NCBI RefSeq assembly: GCF_000384235.1
Contig: NZ_KB913033.1
Span: forward strand, 1,619,164 to 1,683,163
Direction: 5' to 3'
DNA length: 64,000 bases
Source of the DNA: Hydrogenovibrio halophilus DSM 15072
GTDB lineage: Bacteria; Pseudomonadota; Gammaproteobacteria; Thiomicrospirales; Thiomicrospiraceae
The notes beneath the pieces are model-generated. The model was not told the origin of the DNA. It did no database searches and saw only the letters and a list, made by a program, of their open reading frames with translations. This document shows, one piece after another, positions 9,503 through 18,725 of this stretch; positions within the stretch are counted from its first letter, which is position 1; the number at the start of each line of letters is the position of its first letter. The translations under genes were made by a program, and so were the position numbers.

Positions 9503-9901
9503 TTAATGATTGGCCAGCGCCGTGACCCAGTCTTCCATGTTTTGTTGCGCCACCGGATTGGGGGCGTGCATAAAGTTGACCACAAAATCGTCCTGGCGTT
9601 CGGTGATGCCAATGGAACGCGGACGCACGGCCACCGGATCGGGCGAAGGCAGTTCCCAGCCAAAACAGAAAATCAGGTTTTTGACTGCGAGAATGTCTTC
9701 GGCAATGCTGCCGTCCACGCTTTCTGTGTGGGCATAATGATCAAAATGGGCGATTTCTGTGGCTTTGGGGTGGTCGGCGATGGCCTGACTCAATCTCTCC
9801 AGTATCTGATCCACGCTGTCAAAACGGGTCTGCGTTTTGGCCAGAGTCAGTTCGTAAATCGGATAGGTGTCTTTGAAGGTTTTGCGTTGCAGTGCGCTCA
9901 T
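9503..9901 (-). CDS. conserved small protein, DUF6858-like
   Basis: A 132-aa soluble protein with no signal peptide or membrane segment. From memory it resembles DUF6858 proteins of sulfur and microaerophilic bacteria. Recognisable blocks are FKDTYPIYEL, a central FDHYAHT, FCFGWELP and AVRPRSIGI. The ribosome-binding site AGGAGAG sits 6 bases before the ATG. It is convergent with the chemoreceptor and followed by the shared palindromic terminator. The biochemical role is unknown. Confidence 0.7.
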   Translation of the reverse strand: MSALQRKTFKDTYPIYELTLAKTQTRFDSVDQILERLSQAIADHPKATEIAHFDHYAHTESVDGSIAEDILAVKNLIFCFGWELPSPDPVAVRPRSIGITERQDDFVVNFMHAPNPVAQQNMEDWVTALANH

Positions 9902-9926
9902 GAATCTCTCCTGAAAAAATCGTGAT

Positions 9927-10095
9927 CTAGCCCGAATATTTCACACATTTGCACCGATCTCGCTTGCCCCTTGATTCCACAAGAAATATTTTCTCAGTTT
10001 ATCGTAATCAAGGATACGACGCGCCTTCGAAAATTTCCTTGTGAAAACAAGTTCCTGCGCGACCTCAGCACAAATTCATGAAACATTCGGGCTAG
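9927..10095 (+). mobile_element. 169-bp MITE-like element, copy A
   Basis: Bounded by CTAGCCCGAATATTTCA and its inverted copy TGAAACATTCGGGCTAG (16 of 17 match). There is no ORF. An internal inverted pair CCTTGATT (9969-9976) / AATCAAGG (10006-10013) and a small CTTGT-GAAA-ACAAG hairpin suggest a structured transcript. It is the same length as, and about 90% identical by eye to, 29752-29920 in inverse orientation. It lies between two minus-strand genes. No transposase in the window would mobilise it. Confidence 0.85.
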
Positions 10096-10169
10096 GTTAT
10101 TATCCATAAACTTCAGTAATTGGTAAATAAGTTTTATTTATCGCAAGGCATGAGGCGGTTTGGGCAACG

Positions 10170-10535
10170 CTACCAGCCGCCAAAAGCGTTGGGCAGCCAT
10201 TGCGGCTGGGTCTGGTTGCCGACAAAGGTCAGCAGATCAAAACGCATGGGGCAGGATTGGTAGGCGGGGTGCTGCTGCAAAAACCATTGTGCGGCGTGGT
10301 AAAGCCGCTGTTGTTTTTTGGCGGTCAGGGCTTCGGCCGGGTGACCGTGAAACGTGGTCTGACGGTGCTTGACCTCAAAAAAGACCAGAAGGCCGTCGGA
10401 GGTTTGGCCGATCAGATCGATTTCACCGCCTTTGCAGCGGTAATTGCTCATCACCAGGGCGATACCCTGTTGTTTCAACCAGACAGCGGCCTGGTTTTCC
10501 TTGCGCTGACCGATTCGCTGGCTCAGCCAGCCCAT
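10170..10535 (-). CDS. yraN: YraN/UPF0102 family endonuclease-like protein
   Basis: A 121-aa protein of the UPF0102 family, with a restriction-endonuclease-like fold. The family core is present: [12 protein letters not shown], then [10 protein letters not shown], supplying the acidic and E-x-K catalytic-type residues. The cellular role of the family is unsettled, although a link to DNA processing is proposed. The start ATG overlaps the lpoA stop (TGATG), and yraN next to lpoA is the conserved order in Gammaproteobacteria. Confidence 0.9.
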   Translation of the reverse strand: MGWLSQRIGQRKENQAAVWLKQQGIALVMSNYRCKGGEIDLIGQTSDGLLVFFEVKHRQTTFHGHPAEALTAKKQQRLYHAAQWFLQQHPAYQSCPMRFDLLTFVGNQTQPQWLPNAFGGW

Positions 10536-12442
10536 CAGCGCGTTTCTTCAGAAGATTGGCCGGGTTGGTCAGGCGTGGCGGATGCTGCGGGCGTTTGAGC
10601 CGGTTGAATTAGCCCGGATGCGTCATAGCTGGCCCAGCGCAGATGCCGCTGGTAATGGTCATTGTCCCAGCCAATCCGGCCGGTAGCGGTCTGATGGAAA
10701 CAGCGATCCGGTTGCAGCCAGTCACCATGATGCAGAAGCGTCAGCGCATCCCAGCCGTAGGCTTCAAAGGCGGTATGGGCGTCATGCTGGCCAAATGCTG
10801 CGGTCATGGCAGGAAAGCGCATGCCCGCCAGATCTGGAGCCGGTTCAAAAGGCTGGAACGGGCTGGGCATGGCTTCGGAGGTGCTGTAAACCGGCAGGGT
10901 CAGATCAAAAAAATCAAACTGAGGCAGAAAAACGGCCAGCTGGGTGCGATGGGTGACCAGCACGATGGCGTCCAGGTCCTGGCGTGGGCGCGGTGTGAAA
11001 TCAATGGGCTGTTTCAGCAGCCAGCGCAGATTGTTTTTCCGGGCCTGACTTTCGGTTTCGTTGATGAGGGCCCCAAGGGCCTCACGCAGATTGGGATTGC
11101 GCTCCGGGAAGGTGCGCAGAACCGTTTTGGCGGGCGTTTCCGTGGCGTCCGCCGAAAGGTTCGAAAGAAGGTTCGGAGAATGGTGCGATCCGGTTTCTGC
11201 TGGCGTCCTGTCGTTGGCTGCGACCGTTTCGGTCAGATCGAGATAAGGCGAATCGAGGTTTTCGGCGGACGGCTCCGACGAGGTTCTGACTTCGGCTTCC
11301 GTGCTACCCTGAGAAGTGTGGGTTTCTGCGGAGACGCTGGCCTCTCTGCGTTCAGCCTGCAAGGCTTCCACGTTCTGGCGGGCCTGAACTTTGAAGGCAC
11401 CGGCAATGGCCGAGGCTTTCTGTGCATAGCGATTTTCGGCATTGGTCAGAATGCCAATGCGCCGGTGCTGAGCGCTCAGCAAGCGCTTGGCCACCTGTTG
11501 GGCCTCGCTTTTTGTGGGAAACAAAAAGGGCTTGATGGCAAGAGGCACCTCAGAATCGTCAGAATCCGCCAGTGGTGAGTCTGTCGGCCATTCCACCGGC
11601 AATTCATTGAGTGCCAGTAACGGCCGTGCCAATTCGGGGTGCTGTTGCCAGTGGCTCAGCACGGCTTCAATCCGGTCCGATTGCACAGGTCCCAGAATCG
11701 CATCGACGTTTTGTTCGCTGGCGGCCTGTAACTGAGATGGCAGCGCCTGACGGTCACTGGTGTTGTAAAAACGCAACCGGATCGGCGGCTCGGCCTGAAA
11801 CTGGTATTTGAGCAGACCGTTGCGGATTTGCTCGGCCACGCTCTGGTAGTCTCCTGACAAGGGCAGAAACACCGCATAATGCCGGGGGCGCTCAAGCTGT
11901 TCCTGCAGGTAGGGCAGCAATTGCGGGGCAAACCACTGGTCGGAATAAAACAGCGAAAAATCCTGCAGGCCCAGACGATGCAAGCTGCCGGAACCCTGAC
12001 GCAAGTCCGCCAGTGCCAGCCAGGCCTGCAGGGATTCCGCTTCCGGGTGCTTGTCGGCCAGGGCGTTTCGGGTGGTTTCGGGCAGGGCTTCCAGCGTGCT
12101 GAGGGTGGCCTGCGCCGTTTCCAGACGTTTCTCTGTCTCTTCCTGATTTTGCCATACCGCCTTTTGGTAACGAAGGTATTTTAACCAGGCCTGGTTGTTT
12201 TTGGCCTGGGAAGCGGCTCTCTGATAGGTTTCCAGCGTGGAGAGTCCGCGCAGGGGTTCGTCGGCGGGGTCATCCGCCGGCGATTCGGTGTCGGACGGCG
12301 TTGGCGGGGTCGGACTGCAAGCCGTCAATAGCAGGGCCGTCAGCAGTGCTGTCAGTAACGCCGCCGCCAATCCCGGCAGGCGTCCCGGTTGAAAACGACG
12401 GCCAGTCAGGTGGAACAGAAACGATGGATGAGAAGGTGTCAT
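10535..12442 (-). CDS. lpoA: LpoA-type lipoprotein activator of penicillin-binding protein
   Basis: Outer-membrane lipoprotein expected to stimulate PBP1A from outside the sacculus. The signal sequence has a long Ala/Leu-rich core and lipobox LTAC, with the lipidated cysteine at residue 42, followed by a Pro/Ser/Asp-rich linker. Then come a helical TPR-like N-domain and a periplasmic-binding-like C-domain ([18 protein letters not shown] near the start of that domain). ATG 12442 is chosen over TTG 12448. Position and orientation between yraN and divergent rsmI match known lpoA loci. A low-complexity Ser/Glu/Thr-rich insert (about residues 365-430) is unusual. Copy 6 of the palindrome encodes Asn-Gln-Ala-Trp in the N-domain. 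Confidence 0.85.
   Translation of the reverse strand: MTPSHPSFLFHLTGRRFQPGRLPGLAAALLTALLTALLLTACSPTPPTPSDTESPADDPADEPLRGLSTLETYQRAASQAKNNQAWLKYLRYQKAVWQNQEETEKRLETAQATLSTLEALPETTRNALADKHPEAESLQAWLALADLRQGSGSLHRLGLQDFSLFYSDQWFAPQLLPYLQEQLERPRHYAVFLPLSGDYQSVAEQIRNGLLKYQFQAEPPIRLRFYNTSDRQALPSQLQAASEQNVDAILGPVQSDRIEAVLSHWQQHPELARPLLALNELPVEWPTDSPLADSDDSEVPLAIKPFLFPTKSEAQQVAKRLLSAQHRRIGILTNAENRYAQKASAIAGAFKVQARQNVEALQAERREASVSAETHTSQGSTEAEVRTSSEPSAENLDSPYLDLTETVAANDRTPAETGSHHSPNLLSNLSADATETPAKTVLRTFPERNPNLREALGALINETESQARKNNLRWLLKQPIDFTPRPRQDLDAIVLVTHRTQLAVFLPQFDFFDLTLPVYSTSEAMPSPFQPFEPAPDLAGMRFPAMTAAFGQHDAHTAFEAYGWDALTLLHHGDWLQPDRCFHQTATGRIGWDNDHYQRHLRWASYDASGLIQPAQTPAASATPDQPGQSSEETR
12184..12195. 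repeat. iterated palindrome ACCAGGCCTGGT, copy 6
   Basis: Exact copy inside lpoA, read on the minus strand as Asn-Gln-Ala-Trp. The symmetry extends to AACCAGGCCTGGTT. Confidence 0.9.
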
Positions 12443-12595
12443 AATCAATGCAGAAATTCTTTACAATACCGGCATTATAACGAATTTCAGCCAGCGCTTA
12501 TCCCTGAATTCGCACTGCCACCTTGCGGTTCGTCGAGGCTCTGATCACAGTCCGTGAGTGAGGGTGTTGGGCGTGATCTCTTTTGGAGTTGTTTT

Positions 12596-13513
12596 ATGTC
12601 ATCCAACATTTTGTCCGACCCTGATCTGACGGTGTCATTGCGGGTCCAGGGGCCGGACAATCCGACCGAAAGCGGGTGTCTGTATGTGATTGCGACCCCC
12701 ATCGGTCACCTGGAAGATTTGTCTGCGCGCGCGACCCGCTTGCTGGACGAGGTGGACTGGATTGCGGCCGAAGACACGCGTCACAGTCAGACCCTGTTGC
12801 AGGCTTTGGGCCTGAAAACGCCCTTGATCAGCCTGCATGAGCACAACGAAGCGGCACGCACCCAGACTCTGCTGCCGCGTTTGCAGGCGGGCGAGGTCGG
12901 CGCCCTGATTTCCGATGCCGGAACGCCTTTGATCAATGACCCGGGGTACACGCTGGTGCGCAGCCTGCGACAGGCCAATGTGCCGGTGGTACCGGTGCCG
13001 GGGCCGAGCGCGGTGATTGCGGCATTGAGCGCGGCCGGGCTGCCCACGGATCGCTTTGCTTACGAAGGCTTTTTGCCCGCCAAGGCTGGCAAGCGTCAGC
13101 AGGCACTGAAGGCTTTGCTTCGTGAGACTCGCACCTTGGTGTTTTACGAAAGCCCGCATCGGCTGCTGGCCAGCTTGCAGGCCATGGCCGAATGCTTTCC
13201 GGAGCGTGAACTGGTGGTGGCCAAAGAATTGACCAAACGCTTTGAAGCGTTTGTGTCCGGTTTGAGCCCGGAGGTTCATCAATGGTTCTGCGACCATCCG
13301 GAGACGGTACGGGGCGAATTTGTGCTGATGCTGAGCGGGGCCGACAGTAAGCGCTCGGAAGCCGAAGATGGCTGTGATCTGGAAGCCCTGATCGATGCGA
13401 TGCTGGCCCAGGGATTGCCGGTCAAACAGATTGCGGAAATCCTGACGCTGGCCACGGAGCACAAGAAAAAAGCCTTGTATCAATGGGTTCAAACGCGCAA
13501 AGATCGGGCCTGA
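12596..13513 (+). CDS. rsmI: 16S rRNA (cytidine1402-2'-O)-methyltransferase
   Basis: SAM-dependent tetrapyrrole-methylase-fold enzyme that 2'-O-methylates C1402 in the ribosomal P site. It shows LYVIATPIGHLEDLS, AEDTRHS, SLHEHNE and SDAGTPLINDPG, then VVPVPGPSA. At 305 aa it has the usual length. ATG 12596 is preceded by GGAG (12585-12588) with 7-base spacing, and an upstream in-frame start at 12554 gives no conserved residues. It is divergent from lpoA across about 150 bp, the classic arrangement. Confidence 0.95.
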   Translation: MSSNILSDPDLTVSLRVQGPDNPTESGCLYVIATPIGHLEDLSARATRLLDEVDWIAAEDTRHSQTLLQALGLKTPLISLHEHNEAARTQTLLPRLQAGEVGALISDAGTPLINDPGYTLVRSLRQANVPVVPVPGPSAVIAALSAAGLPTDRFAYEGFLPAKAGKRQQALKALLRETRTLVFYESPHRLLASLQAMAECFPERELVVAKELTKRFEAFVSGLSPEVHQWFCDHPETVRGEFVLMLSGADSKRSEAEDGCDLEALIDAMLAQGLPVKQIAEILTLATEHKKKALYQWVQTRKDRA

Positions 13514-13602
13514 AACGGGGGCGATCCCGGCACTGGCCTGTTGGCGGAAATCGGTGCGAAAACCGACAAAAAATTTTGACAAAAAAAGTCTGATGTGACG
13601 AC

Positions 13603-13631
13603 TTGATAGTTTCCATTATTTGCACTATATT
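13603..13631 (+). promoter_or_regulatory. nrdA promoter
   Basis: TTGATA (13603-13608), a 17-base spacer, then TATATT (13626-13631). The -10 falls inside the first NrdR-like box. Transcription from here would give an untranslated leader of about 190 bases before nrdA. Confidence 0.6.
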
Positions 13632-13668
13632 TGGTCTATCTCATCGCCCGCTCATCAATATATTGTGT
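13622..13668 (+). promoter_or_regulatory. paired NrdR boxes
   Basis: Box 1 is GCACTATATTTGGTCT (13622-13637) and box 2 is CATCAATATATTGTGT (13653-13668). Against the known consensus ACAC-(A/T)ATAT-(A/T)-TGTGT type, they match at about 12 and 13 of 16 positions. Their starts are 31 bp apart, the spacing described for NrdR tandem sites. Box 1 covers the promoter -10 and box 2 lies just downstream, consistent with repression of nrdA. The nrdR gene itself is not in the window. Confidence 0.7.
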
Positions 13669-13829
13669 TTATGGGCGAATAAACCACGACAGCTGGTTTG
13701 TGGCTGGCGTCGGGTTTTAATGCGGTATACCCCTAGATTTTTCTAACTGTCTGATTGCGCAACAAGTTTCTTTTGCGGTTTCTTTTGCATTTGGACAGCC
13801 CCGAAAACGAATCGGAAAAGAAGCGACCT

Positions 13830-16112
13830 ATGTCTACAGAAAACATGAACGTGACCAAACGCCATGGCAAAACCGAACCGCTGGATTTGGAAAAAATTCA
13901 CCGGGTGATTTCCTGGGCGGCCGAAGGGCTGGAAAATGTGTCGGTCTCCGAAGTCGAATTGCGCTCTCACATCCAGTTTTACGATGGCATGAAGACCGCC
14001 GACATTCACGAGACGATCATCAAATCGGCGGCGGATCTGATTTCGGAAAACTCACCGGATTACCAGCATCTGGCGGCGCGTCTGGCGATTTTCCATTTGC
14101 GCAAAAAAGCGTTTGGGCGTTTTTCGCCCCCGGAACTGTTTGAACACGTCAATAAAATGGTGCGGGCCAAACTGTATGACCCGGAGTTGCTGGAAGCCTA
14201 CAGCAAGATCGAATTCGAAGAACTGAACGATTACATCGACCATAATCGGGACATGAATTTCAGTTATGCGGCGGTCAAACAGCTGGAAGGCAAGTATCTG
14301 GTCCAGAACCGGGTGACCGGAAAGATCTATGAGAGTCCGCAGTTCATTTACATGCTGATTCCGATGGCGCTGTTTTCGCATTACCCCAATGAAGGTGCGC
14401 CTGGCACCACCCGGCTGGACACCATCAAGCGTTTTTACGATGCAGTGTCTCAGTTCAAATTGTCGCTGCCGACCCCGATCATGTCGGGCGTGCGCACGCC
14501 GACTCGTCAATTCAGTTCCTGTGTGCTGATCGAGTGTGGGGATTCACTGGATTCGATCAATGCCACCTCGTCTTCCATCGTCAAATACGTATCGCAACGT
14601 GCCGGGATCGGGGTCAATGTCGGGCGCATTCGGGCACAGGGGTCCGAGATTCGCGGGGGCGAGGCCTATCACACCGGGATGATTCCGTTTATCAAACATT
14701 TTCAGACCGCGGTCAAATCCTGCTCTCAGGGCGGGGTGCGCGGCGGGGCGGCTACCCTGTTTTTCCCGATCTGGCATCTGGAAGTGGAATCGCTGGTGGT
14801 GCTCAAAAACAACCGCGGCGTGGAAGAAAACCGGGCCCGTCATCTGGATTACGGCGTCCAGATCAACAAATTGATGTATCAGCGCATGATCGAAGGCGGC
14901 ACCATTTCTCTGTTCAGCCCGTCCGATGTGCCGGGGCTGTATGACGCCTTTTTCGAAGATCAGGAAGAGTTTGAACGGCTGTACAAAATTTACGAAGCTG
15001 ACGACAGCATTCGCAAGAAAACCCTCAAGGCCATTGATCTGTTTACCCAGATTGCGCAGGAACGTGCGCAGACGGGACGCATCTATGTACAGAATGTGGA
15101 CCACTCCAACACCCACAGTTCGTTTGACCCCAAGCAGGCACCGATTCATCAGTCCAACCTGTGTCTGGAAATCACTCTGCCGACGCATTCGCTGGAAACG
15201 CTGGATGACCCGGACGGTGAAATCGCTTTGTGTACCCTCTCGGCGTTCAATCTGGGGGCGTTGGACAATCTGGACGAACTGGAAGACCTGTCCGATCTGA
15301 TTGTGCGCGCACTGGACAGTCTGCTGGATTATCAGGACTATCCGGTCGAGGCCGCGCGACGGGCCAGCATGGGGCGACGCACTCTGGGCGTTGGTGTCAC
15401 CAACCTGGCGTATTATCTGGCCAAAAACCACACAAAATATTCGGACGGTTCGGCCAATGGGCTGGTCCACCGAACTTTTGAAGCGATCCAGTATTACCTG
15501 CTCAAAGCGTCGGTCAATCTGGCCAAGGATCACGGAGCCTGTGAACTGTTCGATCAGACCAAATACGCTCAGGGCATTTTGCCGATCGACACCTACAAAA
15601 ACGAACTGGATGACGTCTGTCAGGAGCCGTTGCACCTGGACTGGGAAACGCTGCGTTCCGAGATTCAGACGCACGGTCTGCGCAACTCGACCATGACCGC
15701 ATTGATGCCATGCGAAACCTCATCGCAGATCACCAATTCGACCAACGGGATTGAGCCACCGCGTGGGTATGTGTCGGTGAAAGCCTCCAAGGATGGCATT
15801 CTCAAACAGGTGGTGCCCGGTTTCAAAGAACACAAAGACGACTATGAGTTGTTGTGGCAGATTCCGGACAACAAAGGCTATCTGCAGCTGGTGGGCATCA
15901 TGCAGAAGTTTGTGGATCAGGCCATTTCAGCCAATACCAACTACGATCCCGCCAAGTTCGAAGACGGGCGTGTGCCGATCAAGCTGATTTTGCAGGATCT
16001 GCTTTATGCCTACAAAATGGGGCTCAAGACCCTTTATTACCACAATACCCGTGATGGGGCCTCGGACGGCAACGACGACGACGGCTGTGCCGGGGGTGCC
16101 TGTAAGTTGTAA
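13830..16112 (+). CDS. nrdA: class Ia ribonucleoside-diphosphate reductase, alpha subunit
   Basis: Large catalytic subunit that reduces NDPs to dNDPs. At 760 aa it is near identical in length to E. coli NrdA. An ATP-cone begins with VTKRHGKTEPLDLEKIH (allosteric activity site). Then come FSSCVLIECGDSLDSIN (redox cysteine), SNLCLEITLP (active-site Asn, Cys, Glu), and a C-terminal swinging-arm pair in DGCAGGACKL. ATG 13830 is chosen because the upstream in-frame extension to 13755 is not family-like. The beta subunit gene nrdB is not adjacent, which is unusual, so NrdB must be encoded elsewhere. Control by NrdR is indicated by the upstream boxes. Confidence 0.95.
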   Translation: MSTENMNVTKRHGKTEPLDLEKIHRVISWAAEGLENVSVSEVELRSHIQFYDGMKTADIHETIIKSAADLISENSPDYQHLAARLAIFHLRKKAFGRFSPPELFEHVNKMVRAKLYDPELLEAYSKIEFEELNDYIDHNRDMNFSYAAVKQLEGKYLVQNRVTGKIYESPQFIYMLIPMALFSHYPNEGAPGTTRLDTIKRFYDAVSQFKLSLPTPIMSGVRTPTRQFSSCVLIECGDSLDSINATSSSIVKYVSQRAGIGVNVGRIRAQGSEIRGGEAYHTGMIPFIKHFQTAVKSCSQGGVRGGAATLFFPIWHLEVESLVVLKNNRGVEENRARHLDYGVQINKLMYQRMIEGGTISLFSPSDVPGLYDAFFEDQEEFERLYKIYEADDSIRKKTLKAIDLFTQIAQERAQTGRIYVQNVDHSNTHSSFDPKQAPIHQSNLCLEITLPTHSLETLDDPDGEIALCTLSAFNLGALDNLDELEDLSDLIVRALDSLLDYQDYPVEAARRASMGRRTLGVGVTNLAYYLAKNHTKYSDGSANGLVHRTFEAIQYYLLKASVNLAKDHGACELFDQTKYAQGILPIDTYKNELDDVCQEPLHLDWETLRSEIQTHGLRNSTMTALMPCETSSQITNSTNGIEPPRGYVSVKASKDGILKQVVPGFKEHKDDYELLWQIPDNKGYLQLVGIMQKFVDQAISANTNYDPAKFEDGRVPIKLILQDLLYAYKMGLKTLYYHNTRDGASDGNDDDGCAGGACKL

Positions 16113-16141
16113 CCGCAGACAGGTCCTTGATTTTGTTTTAA

Positions 16142-16168
16142 CAAAGCGCCTTTTCAGGCGCTTTTTTT
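16142..16168 (+). terminator. intrinsic terminator of nrdA
   Basis: AAAGCGCC-TTTTCA-GGCGCTTT stem-loop followed by a T-run, 30 bases after the nrdA stop. Confidence 0.88.
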
Positions 16169-16310
16169 GTGTCCACGCGAAAAAAAGAAGAAAATATGCA
16201 AAAAAAGATTAAAGTTCCATGAAGAAGGTCGTTAACATCTACGTAAAGCTCTATTTTTAAAGGTGGCGCAATAAAAACAATAACCGGGCGCGAACCGGGA
16301 GGTTAATGTT

Positions 16311-17000
16311 ATGGCAATATCCAATATTCCCGCCGGGGCGGCGGCATACAGTAAGCACTCAGAAATGCCCGCTACACAGGTCTCGAATCAGACGCCTGCG
16401 GCCGACAAATCCGGGCAAGGTTCAAACCAGTCCGTAAACAGTTCTGAAGTGCGTCAACAGAACCAGGCCAGTCTGGTGTCGCACTTGTTTGGCGACGGCA
16501 AACGTGCGCTGGAAGGGGCCATGAAAATGACCTTTCAGGCGACCATGGAGCAGTTGAACCAGGCATTGGAACCGGACCTGGGGCCAGAGGCGATCAGTCA
16601 GGCACGTCTGCAGGAAACCGGGATCGAGTATTGGAACCCGGAAAACACCGCTGACCGGATTTTTCAGGGAGCGTCCGGTTTCCTGCCAGCGTTTCAGCGC
16701 GCCAACCCCGATCTGGAGGGCGAAGCGCTGATGGACAAGTACATGAATGTGGTGGGCGGAGGTCTGCAGAAAGGCTTTGACGAAGCCAAAGGCATTCTCG
16801 GCGAGATGAAATTGTTTGAAGGCAACATTGCCGATTCTTTTCAGGAAACCATGGACCGGGTGTTCAAGAGTATGGAAAACTTCCGTCGCGAGCAGTTGGG
16901 CCTGCCGCCACTGAAAGATGAAACAGCGCCGGCGCAGGATGCGTCCGCAGAAAATGCTGAAGCGGCTGCGCCAGAAGTGTCGTCCGGTGACAAGTCGTAA
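16311..17000 (+). CDS. DUF5610-domain protein
   Basis: A 229-aa soluble protein with no signal peptide. A low-complexity Ser/Gln/Asn-rich N-terminus (residues 1-60) precedes a conserved domain that I recognise as DUF5610-like from the block YWNPENTADRIFQGASGF and a later GGGLQKGFDEAKGILG. An acidic Ala/Glu/Pro-rich tail follows. GGGAGG (16297-16302) sits 8 bases before the ATG, a strong start. The domain is often met in proteins with low-complexity N-termini resembling flagellar-associated factors, but its function is unknown. It stands alone between the nrdA terminator and folD (convergent). Confidence 0.75.
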   Translation: MAISNIPAGAAAYSKHSEMPATQVSNQTPAADKSGQGSNQSVNSSEVRQQNQASLVSHLFGDGKRALEGAMKMTFQATMEQLNQALEPDLGPEAISQARLQETGIEYWNPENTADRIFQGASGFLPAFQRANPDLEGEALMDKYMNVVGGGLQKGFDEAKGILGEMKLFEGNIADSFQETMDRVFKSMENFRREQLGLPPLKDETAPAQDASAENAEAAAPEVSSGDKS

Positions 17001-17044
17001 ACCGCCTCTGGTGGATGTCAGCAGAGGCTGGAAAGGGGTTTTTG

Positions 17045-17056
17045 ACCAGGCCTGGT
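17045..17056. repeat. iterated palindrome ACCAGGCCTGGT, copy 7
   Basis: Exact copy in the convergent gap between the DUF5610 gene and folD, 45 bases after the stop and preceded by GGGGTTTTTG. It extends to TGACCAGG/CCTGGTCA (17043-17058). It may double as a terminator stem. Confidence 0.9.
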
Positions 17057-17122
17057 CAGCGTCGAATTGAAATCTTCGATCTAGCAGCTTGTCGGCTTAA
17101 GCCAATCGGCTGCCAAGTCGGG

Positions 17123-17971
17123 TCAGTCACCATAAGCCGCTTTGAGCGTGTTTTGCAGCAGGGTGGCGATGGTCATGGGGCCGACGCCGCCCGGTACCGG
17201 CGTAATCCAGCTGGCGTTGGCTTTGGCGGTCTCAAACTCTACGTCACCGCAAAGCGACCCATCGTCCAGTCGGTTGATGCCGACATCGATGACAATCGCA
17301 CCGGATTTGATCCAGTGCCCTGGAATCATATTCGGACGTCCGACGCCGACCACCACCAATTCCGCATCACGCACTTTCTGTTCCAGGTCCTTGGTGGCAC
17401 TGTGGCAGACCGTGACTGTGGCGCGCGCGTTCAGAAGTTCCAGTGCCATGGGCACGCCGACAATGTTGGACGCGCCCACGATCACCGCATTCAACCCACG
17501 CAGCGGCAATCCGGTCTTTTCCAGCATGGTCATCACGCCGTGGGGCGTGCAGGGCGCCAGCACCGGCATACGGGTCGCCAGGCGGCCCATGTTGTAGGGG
17601 TGAAACCCATCCACGTCCTTGTGCGGGGCAATGCGCTCGATAATGGTTTCCGGGTCGATGTGATCCGGTACCGGCAGTTGCACAATGATGCCATGCACAT
17701 CGTCCCGGGCATTGAGTTCATCGATGCGTGACAGCAAGGCTTCTTGGGTGGTGTCTTCCGCCAACACTTCCGAGACATCCAGAAAACCGGCTTTTTCACA
17801 GGCCAGTTTTTTGTTGCGCACATACACCGCCGAAGCCGGGTCTTCGCCCACCATGATCACCGCCAGTCCCGGCGGTCGTTGCCCTTCGGCGACTTTCTGT
17901 TCAACGGTTTGACGAATGGATTCGCGCAATGCCAGCGCAATGGCTTTGCCATCAAGAATCTGTGCGGACAT
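17123..17971 (-). CDS. folD: bifunctional methylenetetrahydrofolate dehydrogenase/cyclohydrolase
   Basis: Interconverts methylene-THF, methenyl-THF and formyl-THF, supplying one-carbon units. Family blocks in order: [14 protein letters not shown] (catalytic Lys), [46 protein letters not shown] (NADP site), and the C-terminal [13 protein letters not shown]. At 282 aa it is standard. AAGGA stands 9 bases before the ATG. It is a single gene, convergent with the DUF5610 gene. Confidence 0.97.
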   Translation of the reverse strand: MSAQILDGKAIALALRESIRQTVEQKVAEGQRPPGLAVIMVGEDPASAVYVRNKKLACEKAGFLDVSEVLAEDTTQEALLSRIDELNARDDVHGIIVQLPVPDHIDPETIIERIAPHKDVDGFHPYNMGRLATRMPVLAPCTPHGVMTMLEKTGLPLRGLNAVIVGASNIVGVPMALELLNARATVTVCHSATKDLEQKVRDAELVVVGVGRPNMIPGHWIKSGAIVIDVGINRLDDGSLCGDVEFETAKANASWITPVPGGVGPMTIATLLQNTLKAAYGD

Positions 17972-18126
17972 GAATTGGGTTCCTTGGTGTTGAGAATCGG
18001 CGGGTCAGCGCAGACAAACCCGCATCGATGGCGTATCTGACTGGGTGACAACGCTCACAATGATACCGCATTTGGTCCATGCATCGCAAAGGATGGCGGG
18101 GGCGTGAAAATTATCAAAGGAACATA

Positions 18127-18155
18127 TTGACAGTTTCCCCGGCGCTCTATACAAT
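18127..18155 (+). promoter_or_regulatory. tRNA operon promoter
   Basis: TTGACA, a 17-base spacer and TACAAT, followed by the GC-rich discriminator ACGCCGC just before tRNA-Pro. This is near consensus and has the GC-rich discriminator typical of stringently controlled stable-RNA promoters. Confidence 0.85.
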
Positions 18156-18171
18156 ACGCCGCATCTTATTT

Positions 18172-18248
18172 CGGAGTATAGCGCAGTCTGGTAGCGCACC
18201 TGTTTTGGGTACAGGTGGTCGGGGGTTCAAATCCCTCTACTCCGACCA
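18172..18248 (+). tRNA. tRNA-Pro(TGG)
   Basis: 77 nt with a full cloverleaf. The acceptor CGGAGTA pairs with TACTCCG, the anticodon arm is CCTGT-TTTGGGT-ACAGG with anticodon TGG, the T-loop is GTTCAAAT, and CCA is encoded. Confidence 0.95.
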
Positions 18249-18331
18249 GTTTTCAGTATGAGTCCTTCGCATCGCGCAAGGGTTTGGTATGTTGAGCGCG
18301 CCTCAGCAGGCTATAAGAAGTTCGTAAGCGA

Positions 18332-18408
18332 GCGCCCATAGCTCAACTGGATAGAGCATCGCCCTTCTAAGGCGAGGGTTGCAGGTTCGAGTCCTGCTGG
18401 GCGCGCCA
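18332..18408 (+). tRNA. tRNA-Arg(TCT)
   Basis: 77 nt. The acceptor GCGCCCA pairs with TGGGCGC. The anticodon stem is TCGCC/GGCGA around CTTCTAA, giving anticodon TCT. The T-loop is GTTCGAGT and CCA is encoded. Second gene of the three-tRNA unit. Confidence 0.94.
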
Positions 18409-18435
18409 TTTATTGGCACGCCCCTTTTCATCTAT

Positions 18436-18512
18436 GGCGGATGTAGCTCAGTTGGTAGAGCCCAGGATTGTGATTCCTGTTGTCGCGGGTTCGATCCCCG
18501 TCATTCGCCCCA
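18436..18512 (+). tRNA. tRNA-His(GTG)
   Basis: The anticodon arm CAGGA-TTGTGAT-TCCTG gives GTG. The extra 5' G (18436) pairs with the discriminator C, the hallmark of tRNA-His. CCA is encoded at 18510-18512. Last of the three tRNAs. Confidence 0.94.
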
Positions 18513-18725
18513 TTTTCTTTCTGTTTCAATTCCTTTTGAGTTTGAGTCTGGCTTTTCGGCCCGCTCGTGCATTTTTTCCTTTCAAACGAATCAAACAAGC
18601 GCGGCTCTGTTTTTCTGATTTTGCCTTTCCGCCCGGTTGTGGCCGTTTGCCAAAATACCCTAAGTTTGTTATGGTTTATTCGGTCGGTTGCACTGAAATC
18701 ATCCGAAACGGCGAGGGGTCACAGC

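Noticed and set aside
9927-10095. Reading the inverted-repeat element as a transposase-bearing IS
   Set aside because: At 169 bp with no ORF it can only be non-autonomous or structural.
12449-12595. RNase P RNA (rnpB), which can lie near rsmI
   Set aside because: The gap is only about 150 bp and shows no conserved RNase P core.
12487-12702. 71-aa minus-strand frame in the lpoA-rsmI divergent gap
   Set aside because: Overlaps the rsmI start region and has no ribosome-binding site or homology I can recognise.
13576-13581. TTGACA as the -35 of the nrdA promoter
   Set aside because: No -10 at acceptable spacing. TTGATA at 13603 with TATATT at 17-base spacing fits better.
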